DNA of 64,000 bases, taken from Oscillospiraceae bacterium. Lineage in GTDB: Bacteria > Bacillota > Clostridia > Oscillospirales > Oscillospiraceae. Positions 24,387 through 36,539 of the stretch are shown here, one piece after another. The notes under the pieces are model-generated. The model was not told the origin of the DNA, searched no databases, and saw only the letters and a program-made list of their open reading frames with translations. Each line of letters starts with the position of its first letter. Within the stretch, counting starts at the first letter, position 1. Both the position numbers and the translations under genes were made by a program. The stretch is taken from positions 1 through 64,000 of the forward strand of contig JAFQBN010000033.1 of the NCBI GenBank assembly GCA_017416685.1, read 5' to 3'.

Positions 24387-25040
24387 TTATTCTCTGCGCC
24401 TGCGCCAGACGCGTATGGTGAAAATGAGCAGGTACACGGTCAGCAGGCTGCGGATCAGCGCGACAAGGATGCCCAAAAGTGAGGACGACCCAATGAGTCC
24501 CGGTTGAAGGCGGGAGATCAGCAGCATACTTATGGCCATGGCAAAGTTGACAGGTGTGGCGGTCCAGTGGGGGTTGAAAATGAGGTAACCCAGACCGGCC
24601 AGCACCCAGCCGCAGATCAGCCACGGATGTTTTTTCGCCAGCACCAAAGGCAGACCCAGCACGATCATCGAAAGGCCGGGGATGAGCAGACCTGCGGTGA
24701 CGGCAAATGTCAGCAGGGCGGTGATGCCGCCGAAAACCATCAGGCAGATGCCGGTGATTTTAGCGGGGGTCAGGCCCGGGCGTTTTTCCGCGCACACGAC
24801 CTGCGGTTCCGGGGCGGGGCGTGGAGGGATCGGCTTGGACGCTGTATTCTCGCGTACCAGTTCATCCACCGTAATGCCGAACAAATCAGCCAGTTTGATG
24901 ATTTTATCCAAATCGGGTACGGATTGACCCGTCTCCCATTTGCTCACCGATTGGCGGGATACTTCCAGCCGGTCGGCCAGTTCGCCCTGAGACAGGCCCC
25001 CGGCGGTACGCAGTTCCAATATCTTCTCGGGCAGGGTCAT
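24387..25040 (-). CDS. XRE-family helix-turn-helix protein with C-terminal membrane segments
   Basis: The N-terminal 60 residues form a Cro/cI-type DNA-binding domain: LSQGELADRLEVSRQSVSKW is the recognition unit and GQSVPDLDKIIKLADLFG its usual continuation. After a Pro-rich linker, about 120 residues contain four or five hydrophobic segments, so the 217-residue protein is a membrane-tethered regulator. The start at 25040 is set by AAAGGAGG; the in-frame ATG at 25058 is part of that binding site. It is divergent from the NUDIX gene, and an inverted repeat beside its -35 suggests autoregulation. The signal sensed is unknown. Confidence 0.85.
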   Translation of the reverse strand: MTLPEKILELRTAGGLSQGELADRLEVSRQSVSKWETGQSVPDLDKIIKLADLFGITVDELVRENTASKPIPPRPAPEPQVVCAEKRPGLTPAKITGICLMVFGGITALLTFAVTAGLLIPGLSMIVLGLPLVLAKKHPWLICGWVLAGLGYLIFNPHWTATPVNFAMAISMLLISRLQPGLIGSSSLLGILVALIRSLLTVYLLIFTIRVWRRRRE

Positions 25041-25066
25041 AGGACCGCCTCCTTTCATCTGCTGTC

Positions 25067-25096
25067 ATTATACGGGATAAGGACGGGCGAAAGCAA
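25067..25096 (-). promoter_or_regulatory. Probable promoter of the XRE regulator
   Basis: On the minus strand, TTGCTT (25091-25096) and TATAAT (25067-25072) are 18 bp apart. Confidence 0.7.
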
Positions 25097-25110
25097 CCAA
25101 CCGGGGTTGG
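25097..25110. promoter_or_regulatory. Inverted repeat CCAACC-GG-GGTTGG beside the XRE -35 box
   Basis: A perfect 6-bp-arm palindrome directly abuts the -35 box. It is a reasonable operator candidate for the adjacent XRE protein, but this is inference only. Confidence 0.45.
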
Positions 25111-25167
25111 AAATTGTGTCAACTGATGGTTGCGGCGGAAAAATCGCGGACAACGGCGGGCATTTTC

Positions 25168-25195
25168 TTGCAAAAAACGGGGGTTGTGGTATAAT
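25168..25195 (+). promoter_or_regulatory. Promoter of the NUDIX-walRK-yycHI operon
   Basis: TTGCAA (25168-25173) and TATAAT (25190-25195) are separated by 16 bp, 33 bp before the NUDIX start. Confidence 0.82.
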
Positions 25196-25228
25196 GATAA
25201 ATGTAATCTTATGTAGTGAGGTGTAAGC

Positions 25229-25765
25229 ATGGAACTGACCGAAAAGACCCTGTCCAGCCGGACGGAGTTTGAGGGCAAAATCGTCAAGCTGACCGTGGAC
25301 ACGGTGGAGCTGCCCAACGGCGCGACGGCGACCCGCGAGGTGGTGGGTCACCCCGGCGGCGTGTGCGTGCTGGCCCTGCTGGCCGACGGCACGGTGCCTG
25401 TGGTGCGCCAGTTCCGCTATCCTTTGGGACGGACCATGCTGGAGCTGCCTGCGGGCAAGCTGGAGTATGGGGAGGAGCCGCGACCTGCCGCCATCCGCGA
25501 GCTGGGCGAGGAAGTGGGGCTGCAGCCGGGCGAGCTGACCGACCTCGGCTTCATCTACGTTTCCCCCGGCTTCTGCAAGGAGAAGCTGCACATGTATCTG
25601 GCCCGGAACTGTACCCAAGTACCCGTCCACCCGGACGAGGACGAGTTTCTGGAGATCGAGTACCTGCCCTTTGCCGAATTGGCAGAGCGGGTCATGTCCG
25701 GTGAGATACAGGACGGCAAGACGGTTGCCGCCACACTGAAAACCAAGGTCCTGCTGGGCCTGTGA
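25229..25765 (+). CDS. NUDIX hydrolase, ADP-ribose pyrophosphatase type
   Basis: It probably cleaves ADP-ribose to AMP and ribose 5-phosphate in the cytosol. The 178-residue protein carries the Nudix box complete: G at the start of GKLEYGEEP (about 76-84), followed by IRELGEEVGL (about 90-99). The upstream ELPAG and the N-terminal LSSRTEFEGKIVKLTVDTVE are typical of the ADP-ribose pyrophosphatase subgroup. It is the first gene of an operon, ending 25 bp before the response regulator. That is not its usual partner, so the link to envelope signalling is unexplained. Confidence 0.92.
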   Translation: MELTEKTLSSRTEFEGKIVKLTVDTVELPNGATATREVVGHPGGVCVLALLADGTVPVVRQFRYPLGRTMLELPAGKLEYGEEPRPAAIRELGEEVGLQPGELTDLGFIYVSPGFCKEKLHMYLARNCTQVPVHPDEDEFLEIEYLPFAELAERVMSGEIQDGKTVAATLKTKVLLGL

Positions 25766-25790
25766 CTAAAACGAAAAGGGGCGTTTGACC

Positions 25791-26492
25791 ATGGGGAAGA
25801 CCATTCTGATCGTGGAAGACGAGACCAATATCGTGGATATCCTGTCCTTCCGGCTGGAGCGGGAGGGCTACAACACCATCGAGGCCCTTGACGGGCAGAC
25901 CGGCCTGCAGCTGGCCCGGGAGCAGAACCCGGACCTCATTCTGCTGGACCTGATGCTGCCCCAGATGGATGGGTTTGAGGTGTGCCGCCGCCTGCGGGCC
26001 GACGGCAGTTCCATCCCCATCATCATGCTCACCGCCCGAGAGGAAGAGGCGGACAAGGTCATGGGACTGGAACTGGGTGCGGACGACTACATCACAAAAC
26101 CCTTTGCCATGGCGGAGCTGCTGGCTCGGGTCCGGGCCAACATCCGTCGGGCGGGCATGCCCGCTCCCGGCGTGGAGCAGACCGACGGCAAGCGCATGAT
26201 GTTCGGCCGCATCACCATTGACACCGACCGCTGCGTGGTGGAAAAGGACGGCGTGGCGCTGGAGCTGACCCAGCGGGAGTATGACTTGGTCCGCTATCTG
26301 GCCGCCCAGCCGGGCAAGGCGTTCTCCCGTGAGGCGCTGATGGAAAACGTGTGGAACTATGACGGCTACGTGGGCGATGTGCGCGGCGTGGACGTGGCGG
26401 TGCGCCGCCTGCGCGAAAAGCTGGAGGATGACCCCGCCAACCCCGCATTCATCGTGACCCGCCGGGGTCTGGGATACCTGTTCAACGCCTGA
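25791..26492 (+). CDS. walR: OmpR/PhoB-family response regulator, WalR-like
   Basis: This is the DNA-binding response regulator of a WalRK-type system that controls cell-wall metabolism. The receiver domain occupies about residues 4-118, with the acidic pocket at E9/D10, the phospho-acceptor Asp at 53 in LILLDLMLPQMDG and the conserved Lys in YITKPF near 102. A winged-helix domain follows (about 135-230; EYDLVRYLAAQPGKAFSREAL, DVAVRRLREKLEDDP). I chose the ATG at 25791 after AAAAGGGG over a TTG two codons earlier. The Wal assignment comes from the downstream walK-yycH-yycI order rather than from the regulator alone. Confidence 0.88.
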   Translation: MGKTILIVEDETNIVDILSFRLEREGYNTIEALDGQTGLQLAREQNPDLILLDLMLPQMDGFEVCRRLRADGSSIPIIMLTAREEEADKVMGLELGADDYITKPFAMAELLARVRANIRRAGMPAPGVEQTDGKRMMFGRITIDTDRCVVEKDGVALELTQREYDLVRYLAAQPGKAFSREALMENVWNYDGYVGDVRGVDVAVRRLREKLEDDPANPAFIVTRRGLGYLFNA

Positions 26493-26543
26493 TAACACTG
26501 CCCGGAAAGCTGCCGGGCGGGAAAAGAAAGGGGGAGTGTCCCC

Positions 26544-28322
26544 ATGCTGCGCAGTCTGCATATGAAGCTGGTCATGATCATGGTGCTGCTCATCCTGTCG
26601 CTGATGACGGTGGTGGGGGCGTTCCTGATGAATTCGGTGGTGGCCTTTTACCTCAACGACTTCTATGCGCAGGTAAACACCGTGTTCAGTGACCGGGACG
26701 TATACAACGATATGACCACCCAGACCCCTGCCGAGCTGGCGGGGGAGACCTCCGGTGTGGAGGGGTTGGATCAGGTACTCAGCGCCTATGCCGGTGCCAT
26801 GGGTGTCAACGGCAGCGGCCGTAATTACTATATTCTGGACGAAACGGGCCGGTATCTTGCCGGGACGGACGATGAATACGGCCCCGAGCTGGAGTTCACC
26901 CGCAACCTGATGCGGGTGATCGAGGACCGCACACAGGTGGGCGACGAGAGCAATCTGGCCGCCGACTACATGGATGTGGCCATTCCCATCGACCGGGGCG
27001 GCGAGCATTATATCGTCTACATCCGGGATGACCGAAACACCGTTGATATGCTCAACAGCCAGCTGTTTACCCTGATCGTGGAGGCGCTGGTGTTCGGTCT
27101 GGTCATCTCCATTCTGCTGTCCTTCCTGCTGTCCAAAACCATGGTCACCTCCATCCGGCGGCTGACCGACGGTGCCGAGCGGGTGGCCAATGGTGACTTC
27201 TCCCACAAGATCGAAGTGACCTCGCAGGACGAGATCGGCGTACTGACCAACACGTTCAACGACATGGCGGGTCAGCTTGAGGATACCCTGCAGCAGGTGG
27301 AGAACGAGCGCAACAAGCTGGACACCCTGTTCCTGCACATGAACGACGGCGTGGTGGCCTTTGACAGTGAGGGCCGGGTCATCCACTCCAACCCTGCGGC
27401 GGCCGCCATGCTCTGCTGCGAGATCGGCGCGGACAGCCGATACGAAGAGCTGTTCCCCGAACAGGCGGACCTGAGCAGCGTGTTGTCTGCCCCGGACTAT
27501 CTGGAAGGTGAACTGGAGCGGGAGGGCCGCTATATGGAACTGCTGCTGGCGCCCATTGACCGGGAAAATCAGGCCGGCGCACTGGTGGTGGTCCACGATA
27601 TGACGGAAAAGCGCAAGAACGAGGAGATGCGCCGGGAGTTCGTGGCAAACGTGTCCCACGAGCTGCGCACCCCCCTGACCAATATCCGCAGCTATGCGGA
27701 GACTCTGGCAGAAAATGTGGGCGATCTGCCCCCGAAAACCGAACAGAAGTTCCTCGGGGTTATTCTGAACGAGAGCGACCGCATGACCCACATCGTGCAG
27801 GACCTGCTGACCCTGTCCCGGTTCGACTCCGGCCACAACGAGCTAAAGCTGGGCAAATTCTCCTTCACCGGGGCGATCAACGATATGTACAATGCGGTGT
27901 ATCTCGAGGCTCAGCGCCACGACCACACCATTGCCCTGAAGCTGGAGCCGGGTCTGCCCGAGATCGTGGCCGACCGGGAACGCATCCTGCAGGTCATGAT
28001 GAACATCGTGTCCAACTCCATCAAATACACCCCCAACGGCGGTCACATTGTTATCAGTGCCGGCCGGGTGGACGACCGGGTGTGGATGGAGGTGGCCGAC
28101 AACGGCATCGGTATCCCCAAGGAGGACCGCGCCCGTATCTTCGAGCGCTTCTACCGGGTGGACAAGGCCCGCTCCCGGGAGTCCGGCGGTACCGGCTTGG
28201 GCCTGTCCATTGCCAAGGAGATCATCGACCGCCACCGCGGTCTGCTGACCACGGTGGACAAGGAAGAACCCGGTCTGACCCTGCGCATGGAGCTGAACGT
28301 TGAGGGTCCGGGCCATGAATAA
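26544..28322 (+). CDS. walK: WalK-like sensor histidine kinase
   Basis: This 592-residue membrane kinase is the partner of the preceding regulator. It has one membrane segment at about 8-32, an extracytoplasmic domain to about 180, a second membrane segment at about 180-202, a HAMP linker (about 203-255), a PAS domain (about 260-360; MNDGVVAFDSEGRVIHSN), a HisKA domain with His 372 in NVSHELRTPLTNI, and a HATPase domain (NGIGIPKEDRARIFERFYRVD and GGTGLGLSIAKEI). This two-TM/HAMP/PAS order is the WalK layout. AAAGGGGGAG precedes the ATG. The last 8 bases overlap the yycH-like gene. Confidence 0.92.
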   Translation: MLRSLHMKLVMIMVLLILSLMTVVGAFLMNSVVAFYLNDFYAQVNTVFSDRDVYNDMTTQTPAELAGETSGVEGLDQVLSAYAGAMGVNGSGRNYYILDETGRYLAGTDDEYGPELEFTRNLMRVIEDRTQVGDESNLAADYMDVAIPIDRGGEHYIVYIRDDRNTVDMLNSQLFTLIVEALVFGLVISILLSFLLSKTMVTSIRRLTDGAERVANGDFSHKIEVTSQDEIGVLTNTFNDMAGQLEDTLQQVENERNKLDTLFLHMNDGVVAFDSEGRVIHSNPAAAAMLCCEIGADSRYEELFPEQADLSSVLSAPDYLEGELEREGRYMELLLAPIDRENQAGALVVVHDMTEKRKNEEMRREFVANVSHELRTPLTNIRSYAETLAENVGDLPPKTEQKFLGVILNESDRMTHIVQDLLTLSRFDSGHNELKLGKFSFTGAINDMYNAVYLEAQRHDHTIALKLEPGLPEIVADRERILQVMMNIVSNSIKYTPNGGHIVISAGRVDDRVWMEVADNGIGIPKEDRARIFERFYRVDKARSRESGGTGLGLSIAKEIIDRHRGLLTTVDKEEPGLTLRMELNVEGPGHE

Positions 28323-29592
28323 GGGAAAACGGATAAAGGAGTGGATGAAAAACCTGCTCATCGCGCTGCTGCTGTGTTCGGCGGCGTGGCTGCTGGCGGA
28401 CAGCCGACTGTTCGGCCATCTGCCGTGGGACACGCAGGGGCAGCCGTCCGGTGTGGTGGAGCAGACTCCCGCACCCGCTGCCGGTCAGGTCACCCTGCCT
28501 ATGGCGGTGGCGGTAACCAACCAGAGCGGCGTGCGTGCCGCCCGATATGATGCCGGCGCGGTCAACGACCTGTTCCAACCCCTGCTGCCCGTGCTGGGCG
28601 AAGCAATGGCGGGGGCGGGCCAGCCGGAACCGGCTCAGCCGGAGCGCTGGCGCGCGGCACTGACCGCGCCGGACAGCGTATGGCTGGAGCTGCAGGGCAA
28701 CATACCCATGCAGGTGCTTTGCCGGTGGCTGGCGGGGGTGGACAACCCTGTGCTGACCGGCAGCGCGCGGCAGCTTCTGCTGTGTGCGGAGCAGGAAGGT
28801 GTGCGCCTGTACTGCTGGCAGCAGCCCGACTACTATATGACCTGTGCGGTGGAGGGCGTTTCTGCGGACTATCTGCGATCCGTGCTGGGACAGGCGGTGC
28901 CAAACGGGGCAAGCTTTGCCGCGGACATGCCGCAGTACGATGCGCTTTCACCGCAGACCCTGATTTTGGCAAGTACGCCCAGTCCCGAAGAGTATACGGC
29001 AGTCAATCCTCTGGCGGAAGAAACGGATGTGGAGCAGCTGCTGCAGGCGCTGGCGTTTGCGCCGGGCGTTACCACGATTTATCAGACACCGGAGGGGCGG
29101 CGCGCCCGCAGCGGCAACGACACCCTGACCATTTCCAACGACGGACTGCTCAGCTACGAGCGGGCGGGGGAGGAGCAGCGCTATCCCCTGACCGGAAGCG
29201 AAGAGATGCCGGCGGTGTACCGGGCGGTGGAGACCGCGCGGCAGCTGGTATGCGGCAGCGTGCAGCGCTGGGGCGGTACGGCGGTTTACCTGCGGGACGT
29301 GCGGCAGGAAGCGGACGGCTGGCACGTGGAGTTTGGCTATGTTGTCAATGGGATCCCCGTGCAGATGGGTGACCGGGGTTGGTGCGCGCATGTACTGGCA
29401 GACGACCGGGGCGTGGTCCAATATCAGATTTCGCTGCGCAGCTATCAGCCTGCGGGAAAGACTACTCTGCTTCTGCCTCAGCCTCAGGCGGCGGCAGTGC
29501 TGGAACAGATGGGGCAGGCGGGCGGCAGCCTGCTGCTGAGCTATCTGGATAGCGGCGACGGCGCTGTACGGGCCGGCTGGATGGCCGATTGA
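28315..29592 (+). CDS. yycH: YycH-like regulatory protein of the WalRK system
   Basis: The 425-residue protein has a basic start (NKGKRIKEW), one membrane segment at about 11-27 and a long extracytoplasmic domain. YycH proteins contact WalK through the membrane and modulate its activity. The identification rests on position, topology and size more than on motifs, as the family is poorly conserved. LLADSRLFGHL after the membrane segment and EGRRARSGNDTLTISNDGLL near residue 260 are reminiscent of it. The ATG at 28315 overlaps the walK stop, implying translational coupling. Confidence 0.72.
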   Translation: MNKGKRIKEWMKNLLIALLLCSAAWLLADSRLFGHLPWDTQGQPSGVVEQTPAPAAGQVTLPMAVAVTNQSGVRAARYDAGAVNDLFQPLLPVLGEAMAGAGQPEPAQPERWRAALTAPDSVWLELQGNIPMQVLCRWLAGVDNPVLTGSARQLLLCAEQEGVRLYCWQQPDYYMTCAVEGVSADYLRSVLGQAVPNGASFAADMPQYDALSPQTLILASTPSPEEYTAVNPLAEETDVEQLLQALAFAPGVTTIYQTPEGRRARSGNDTLTISNDGLLSYERAGEEQRYPLTGSEEMPAVYRAVETARQLVCGSVQRWGGTAVYLRDVRQEADGWHVEFGYVVNGIPVQMGDRGWCAHVLADDRGVVQYQISLRSYQPAGKTTLLLPQPQAAAVLEQMGQAGGSLLLSYLDSGDGAVRAGWMAD

Positions 29593-29618
29593 CAGAATGA
29601 ACGAGAGGGGGTGCGGGC

Positions 29619-30470
29619 ATGGAAGGTTCAAAACTGAAAAACATTGTTATCGTGATTTTGGTGCTGCTGAACCTGTTTTTGCTGGTGCTGTCCGGTGGAC
29701 GGCGCATGCAGGATGCCCGCAGCCGTGACGAGGCCCGCACTGCCGCGGTGGAGGTCATCCATCAGGGCGGTGTGACACTGGACGAACAGGTCGTTCCCGA
29801 TGAGATGAGTCTGCTGCCCATGGCGGCGGAGCGTGACCTGAAGTCGGAAATTCTGCAGGCCCGCGCCCTGTTGGGCGGCGAGGTGGAAGCTCACGCCAGA
29901 GGCGGCGAGGTATATCGCTATGAAAACGAAGCCGGATGGCTGCAGGTCCACAGTACCGGACAGTACAGCGCCCGAATGGAGCCGGGATTGGCTTTGTCCG
30001 AGCAGGAACAGCCTGCGGAGCATGCCGCGGCCCTGATGCAGCTGCTGGAAATGGAATGCCGCGTGGTGACCTGTGACGTTGTCAACGGGCGGGGTGAGGT
30101 GGTACTCAACCAGACTCTGAACGGTGCGGACCTGCTGGACTGTCAGGTCAGCGTGCAGTATCAGGACGGCTGCGCCGTGCAGATCACCGGCAGCCGCAGG
30201 CTGCTGGGACAGGCGCAGCGTTCGGGCGGAACGCCCGTCACGGTGGCCACAGCCCTGATGCGCCTGTACAACGGGCTGAACGATATGGGCGACGTATACA
30301 ATACCATCAGAAACATCAACCCGGCGTACGTACTCAGTGCCGAGGGCGCGGGGTCCATGCGCCTGACCCCGGTGTGGCAGGTGGAAACGGACACGGGGAC
30401 GTACCGGCTGGATACCCTGACCGGTGTGCTGACCCGTACCGGTGACCTTGTCCGGCAGGGAGAAAAATAA
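29619..30470 (+). CDS. yycI: YycI-like regulatory protein of the WalRK system
   Basis: The 283-residue protein begins with a short cytoplasmic part and a single membrane segment (about 6-26, IVIVILVLLNLFLLVLSGG), followed by an extracytoplasmic domain. YycI works with YycH to control WalK. SKLKNIVIVILVLLNLFL closely resembles the start of this family, and position directly after the yycH-like gene supports the call. It is the last gene of the operon; no yycJ or htrA follows, unlike the longer bacillus operon. A strong terminator lies just downstream. Confidence 0.78.
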   Translation: MEGSKLKNIVIVILVLLNLFLLVLSGGRRMQDARSRDEARTAAVEVIHQGGVTLDEQVVPDEMSLLPMAAERDLKSEILQARALLGGEVEAHARGGEVYRYENEAGWLQVHSTGQYSARMEPGLALSEQEQPAEHAAALMQLLEMECRVVTCDVVNGRGEVVLNQTLNGADLLDCQVSVQYQDGCAVQITGSRRLLGQAQRSGGTPVTVATALMRLYNGLNDMGDVYNTIRNINPAYVLSAEGAGSMRLTPVWQVETDTGTYRLDTLTGVLTRTGDLVRQGEK

Positions 30471-30475
30471 ACATA

Positions 30476-30510
30476 AAAAGGCCCGCGCAACTGGGTTGCG
30501 CGGGCCTTTT
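30476..30510. terminator. Bidirectional intrinsic terminator (yycI / yifB)
   Basis: A 15-bp stem with core GGCCCGCGCAA-CTGGG-TTGCGCGGGCC is flanked by AAAA and TTTT, between convergent genes. Confidence 0.95.
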
Positions 30511-30511
30511 C

Positions 30512-32029
30512 TCATTTTTTTAAGTAGGCGGGGGGACGGTATTGCAGAGCCTCTGCCAGGTGGTGAGGCTGAATGGTTTCGCTGTCGTCCAGATCGGCAA
30601 TGGTGCGGGCCAGACGGCGAATGCGGTCATAGCCGCGGGCGGTCAGGCCAAGGCGGTCAAAGGCACCGCGCATGAGGGACTGGCAATCCTCGCTCAGGGA
30701 ACAGCAGGCATCCAGCTCTTTTTGACCCAGATAGGCGTTGCACTGAGGGTTGTTGCCCTGTACCCGGGCGTTCTGCCGGGCGCGGGCGCGGTCCACCCGG
30801 GTGCGCACGTCGGCAGAGGACTCCGCCGCGCTCCGGCGGGCCAGCTCGTCGTACTCCAGAGAGGATACTTCCACAAACAAATCGATGCGGTCCAGCAGGG
30901 GGCCGGACAGACGGGAGAGGTAGCGGGTCACATCATTTTCCGAGCATTTGCAGCGCCCCGAGGGGTGACCGTACCAACCGCACTTGCAGGGGTTCATGGC
31001 ACACACCAGCATGAAGCGGCTGGGGTAGCTTGCCGAGCCGGAGGCCCGGGAGATGGTGACCTGTCCGTCCTCCAGCGGTTGGCGCAGCACCTCCAGCACT
31101 TCCTTGGAGAATTCGGGCAGTTCGTCCAAAAACAGCACGCCATGGTGGGCAAGGGAGATCTCGCCGGGGCGGGGGTTGCTGCCGCCGCCTGCCATTCCCA
31201 TGGTGGACACGGTGTGGTGGGGGGAGCGGAAAGGACGGCGGGTGATGAGGGGCGCCTCCGGCGTGGTCAGGCCCAGAACGGAGTGGATCTGGGTGGCCTG
31301 CAGGGACTCCTGCCGGGTCATAGCGGGCAGGATGGAGGGTAAACGTCGGGCCAGCATGGATTTGCCCGAACCGGGCGGGCCGACCAAAAGTACGTTATGA
31401 CTGCCGGCAGCGGCGATCTCAAGGGCGCGCTTGACGTTTTCCTGACCCTTGACTTCGGAAAAATCGGGTTCGGCCCGCTCACCGACCGAACAGGACCACA
31501 GGGGGGCGGGGGAGATGGGCGCTTCGCCCCGCAGATGGGCGATGAGCTGAGCCACATCGGTGACAGGAATGATGTCCGGCCCCTGGGCCAGTGTGGCTTC
31601 CGCAGCGTTGTCCGCCGGGACGTACAGGGTCCTGATGCCTGCCTGCTTGGCCGCCAGTGCCATGGGCAGCATACCGGCGGCGGGGCGCAGCCTGCCCGAC
31701 AGGGACAGTTCACCGATGAAGGCGCAGTCGGAGTCCCGCAGTTTCAGCTGGCCGCCGGCGCACAGAATGCCCACCAGCATGGGCAGGTCGTACAGTGTCC
31801 CCACCTTTTTTACGTGGGCGGGGGCGAGGTTGACGGTGATGCGGCTGACGGGAAAAGAGAAGGAACAGTTTTTGATGGCGGCACGCACACGCTCCCGCGC
31901 CTCGTTGACTGCGGCATCGGGCAGACCCACCACCGTAAAGGCGGGCAGACCGCCGGACAGGTCACATTCCACAGCCACTTCATAGCCGGAAATGCCGGTC
32001 AGGCCCAGCGAGCGGATATTGCATACCAT
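30512..32029 (-). CDS. YifB/ComM family Mg-chelatase-like AAA+ ATPase
   Basis: The 505-residue cytosolic ATPase belongs to the YifB/ComM family; ComM is a helicase aiding branch migration during natural transformation. The N-terminal S5-like/Lon-like domain is recognised by YEVAVECDLSGGLPAFTVVG and ITVNLAPAHVKK. The ATPase core has Walker A in VGPPGSGKSMLARRLP (near 218), Walker B in GVLFLDELPEF (near 297) and the C-terminal RLSGPLLDRIDLFVEV sensor region. AGGAAGGAGG fixes the start. It is transcribed alone. Confidence 0.93.
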   Translation of the reverse strand: MVCNIRSLGLTGISGYEVAVECDLSGGLPAFTVVGLPDAAVNEARERVRAAIKNCSFSFPVSRITVNLAPAHVKKVGTLYDLPMLVGILCAGGQLKLRDSDCAFIGELSLSGRLRPAAGMLPMALAAKQAGIRTLYVPADNAAEATLAQGPDIIPVTDVAQLIAHLRGEAPISPAPLWSCSVGERAEPDFSEVKGQENVKRALEIAAAGSHNVLLVGPPGSGKSMLARRLPSILPAMTRQESLQATQIHSVLGLTTPEAPLITRRPFRSPHHTVSTMGMAGGGSNPRPGEISLAHHGVLFLDELPEFSKEVLEVLRQPLEDGQVTISRASGSASYPSRFMLVCAMNPCKCGWYGHPSGRCKCSENDVTRYLSRLSGPLLDRIDLFVEVSSLEYDELARRSAAESSADVRTRVDRARARQNARVQGNNPQCNAYLGQKELDACCSLSEDCQSLMRGAFDRLGLTARGYDRIRRLARTIADLDDSETIQPHHLAEALQYRPPAYLKK

Positions 32030-32146
32030 GGCAGTTCCTCCTTCCTGAATACGACATGATTTCCTATTTTAGCCCTGCTTGGAGAAAATATCAACAGCTG
32101 GGCAAAATTTTGCGCAATTTTGTTAAGAAAAAAGGGGAAAAGGACA

Positions 32147-32175
32147 TTTACAAACATACGGAAAAGTGATAGACT
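32147..32175 (+). promoter_or_regulatory. Promoter of pyruvate:ferredoxin oxidoreductase
   Basis: TTTACA (32147-32152) and TAGACT (32170-32175) are separated by 17 bp. The start codon is about 160 nt downstream of the predicted transcript start. Confidence 0.75.
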
Positions 32176-32181
32176 AACAAA

Positions 32182-32342
32182 CGTAAAGTTCAATACCGTT
32201 TCACCACCGCTTCATCCGGTTTCGGGGGAAGCGGCATCCGTGCGTTTGGACATAGTTCCGGGCCGGGCGGTGACACGGGCGCGAGCCAATATAAGAGGGC
32301 CGGGTTCGGCGCCTCAAAAAACGAAAGAAAGCAGGGATTTCT
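32182..32342 (+). promoter_or_regulatory. 5' leader of the PFOR gene, GC-rich and foldable
   Basis: The leader contains a CCGCTTC / GAAGCGG hairpin (about 32206-32233) and a GCCG-GGTT-CGGC hairpin (about 32299-32310). I see no ORF with a ribosome binding site and no known riboswitch. The ribosome binding site (AAAGCAGG) is weak for so highly biased a gene. Confidence 0.4.
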
Positions 32343-35888
<3,546 letters not shown>

Positions 35889-35920
35889 TGCCCCTGCATC
35901 CTGCGCGCAACCAAACAACA

Positions 35921-35957
35921 AAAATCCGGACCACCAAAAGGTGGTCCGGATTTTTTG
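35921..35957. terminator. Bidirectional intrinsic terminator (nifJ / bofA)
   Basis: A 15-bp stem with core TCCGGACCACC-AAAA-GGTGGTCCGGA is flanked by an A run and a T run. Confidence 0.95.
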
Positions 35958-36218
35958 TTATACAAGCACCCATTGCATCATCAGCAGCAGGCCGAATCCC
36001 GGCAGACCGAGAATGCCCATGATAAGCGCATTGACAAGATTGGCGCCGGGCAGAATGACGGCGAGCGAGGGAATTTGACCGAGGGCGGCCAAAGCGGCCA
36101 GTGCCAGGGCGCTGCGCCCGCCCAGCCGAAGCAGGCGGCCCAGGGGCCGCCGCAGTAAAATCAGCAGCATGAGGGCAAAGAAACCGCCGCCCAGCCAAAG
36201 TGCCTGCGGGGCGGTCAT
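35958..36218 (-). CDS. bofA: BofA-like pro-sigma-K processing inhibitor family protein
   Basis: BofA holds the SpoIVFB protease inactive in the mother-cell forespore-engulfing membrane until the sigma-K checkpoint. This 86-residue protein has an N-terminal membrane segment (about 7-22) and a C-terminal hydrophobic hairpin with LPGANLVNALIMGILGLPGF, the strongest signature of the family. It overlaps yaaL by 4 bp (ATGA), the same pairing as in Bacillus. GGAGG in the end of yaaL is its ribosome binding site. Its presence supports an endospore-forming organism. Confidence 0.9.
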   Translation of the reverse strand: MTAPQALWLGGGFFALMLLILLRRPLGRLLRLGGRSALALAALAALGQIPSLAVILPGANLVNALIMGILGLPGFGLLLMMQWVLV

Positions 36219-36454
36219 GGAGCCGCCTCCAGTTCCTTGATCCGGCGCAGCAGATAGCTGTAACGGGACTGCAGGGCATTGATCTCGTAGACGAAGGATT
36301 CTACCAGTTCCGGATCCTGAGCGGTGTCGAAGCCGCTGTAAGCCTGGTTGATCTGCACCCGGGTGGCAGCAAGGGACTCCAGCAGGTCCTGCCGCTCGGA
36401 AGGCTTGGGTTCAGGTCGGCGGCCAAAAGAGAATTTGCGCTGAGGTTCGGGCAT
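36215..36454 (-). CDS. yaaL: YaaL-like DUF2508 protein
   Basis: This is a 79-residue cytosolic protein of unknown function. After a basic start, it is predicted to be mostly helical, with LLESLAATRVQINQAYSGFD (about 24-43) and ALQSRYSYLLRRIKELE (about 60-76) characteristic of DUF2508. GGGAGG lies 7 nt before the ATG. It directly precedes and overlaps bofA, the conserved yaaL-bofA order. Confidence 0.85.
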   Translation of the reverse strand: MPEPQRKFSFGRRPEPKPSERQDLLESLAATRVQINQAYSGFDTAQDPELVESFVYEINALQSRYSYLLRRIKELEAAP

Positions 36455-36486
36455 AGGGGGGCCTCCCTTCCTTGGTGTTCGGTGTC

Positions 36487-36515
36487 AGTATATGCTTATT
36501 ATGGGCAGATATGCC
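36487..36515 (-). promoter_or_regulatory. Candidate sporulation (sigma-E-like) promoter of yaaL-bofA
   Basis: On the minus strand, GGCATATC (36508-36515) is followed after 13 bp by CATATACT (36487-36494). This resembles the sigma-E pattern of an ATA-containing -35 and a CATAnnnT -10. No sigma-A consensus is seen, which fits a mother-cell gene. Confidence 0.5.
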
Positions 36516-36539
36516 GCCGGATAAACTGAAAAAAAACGC

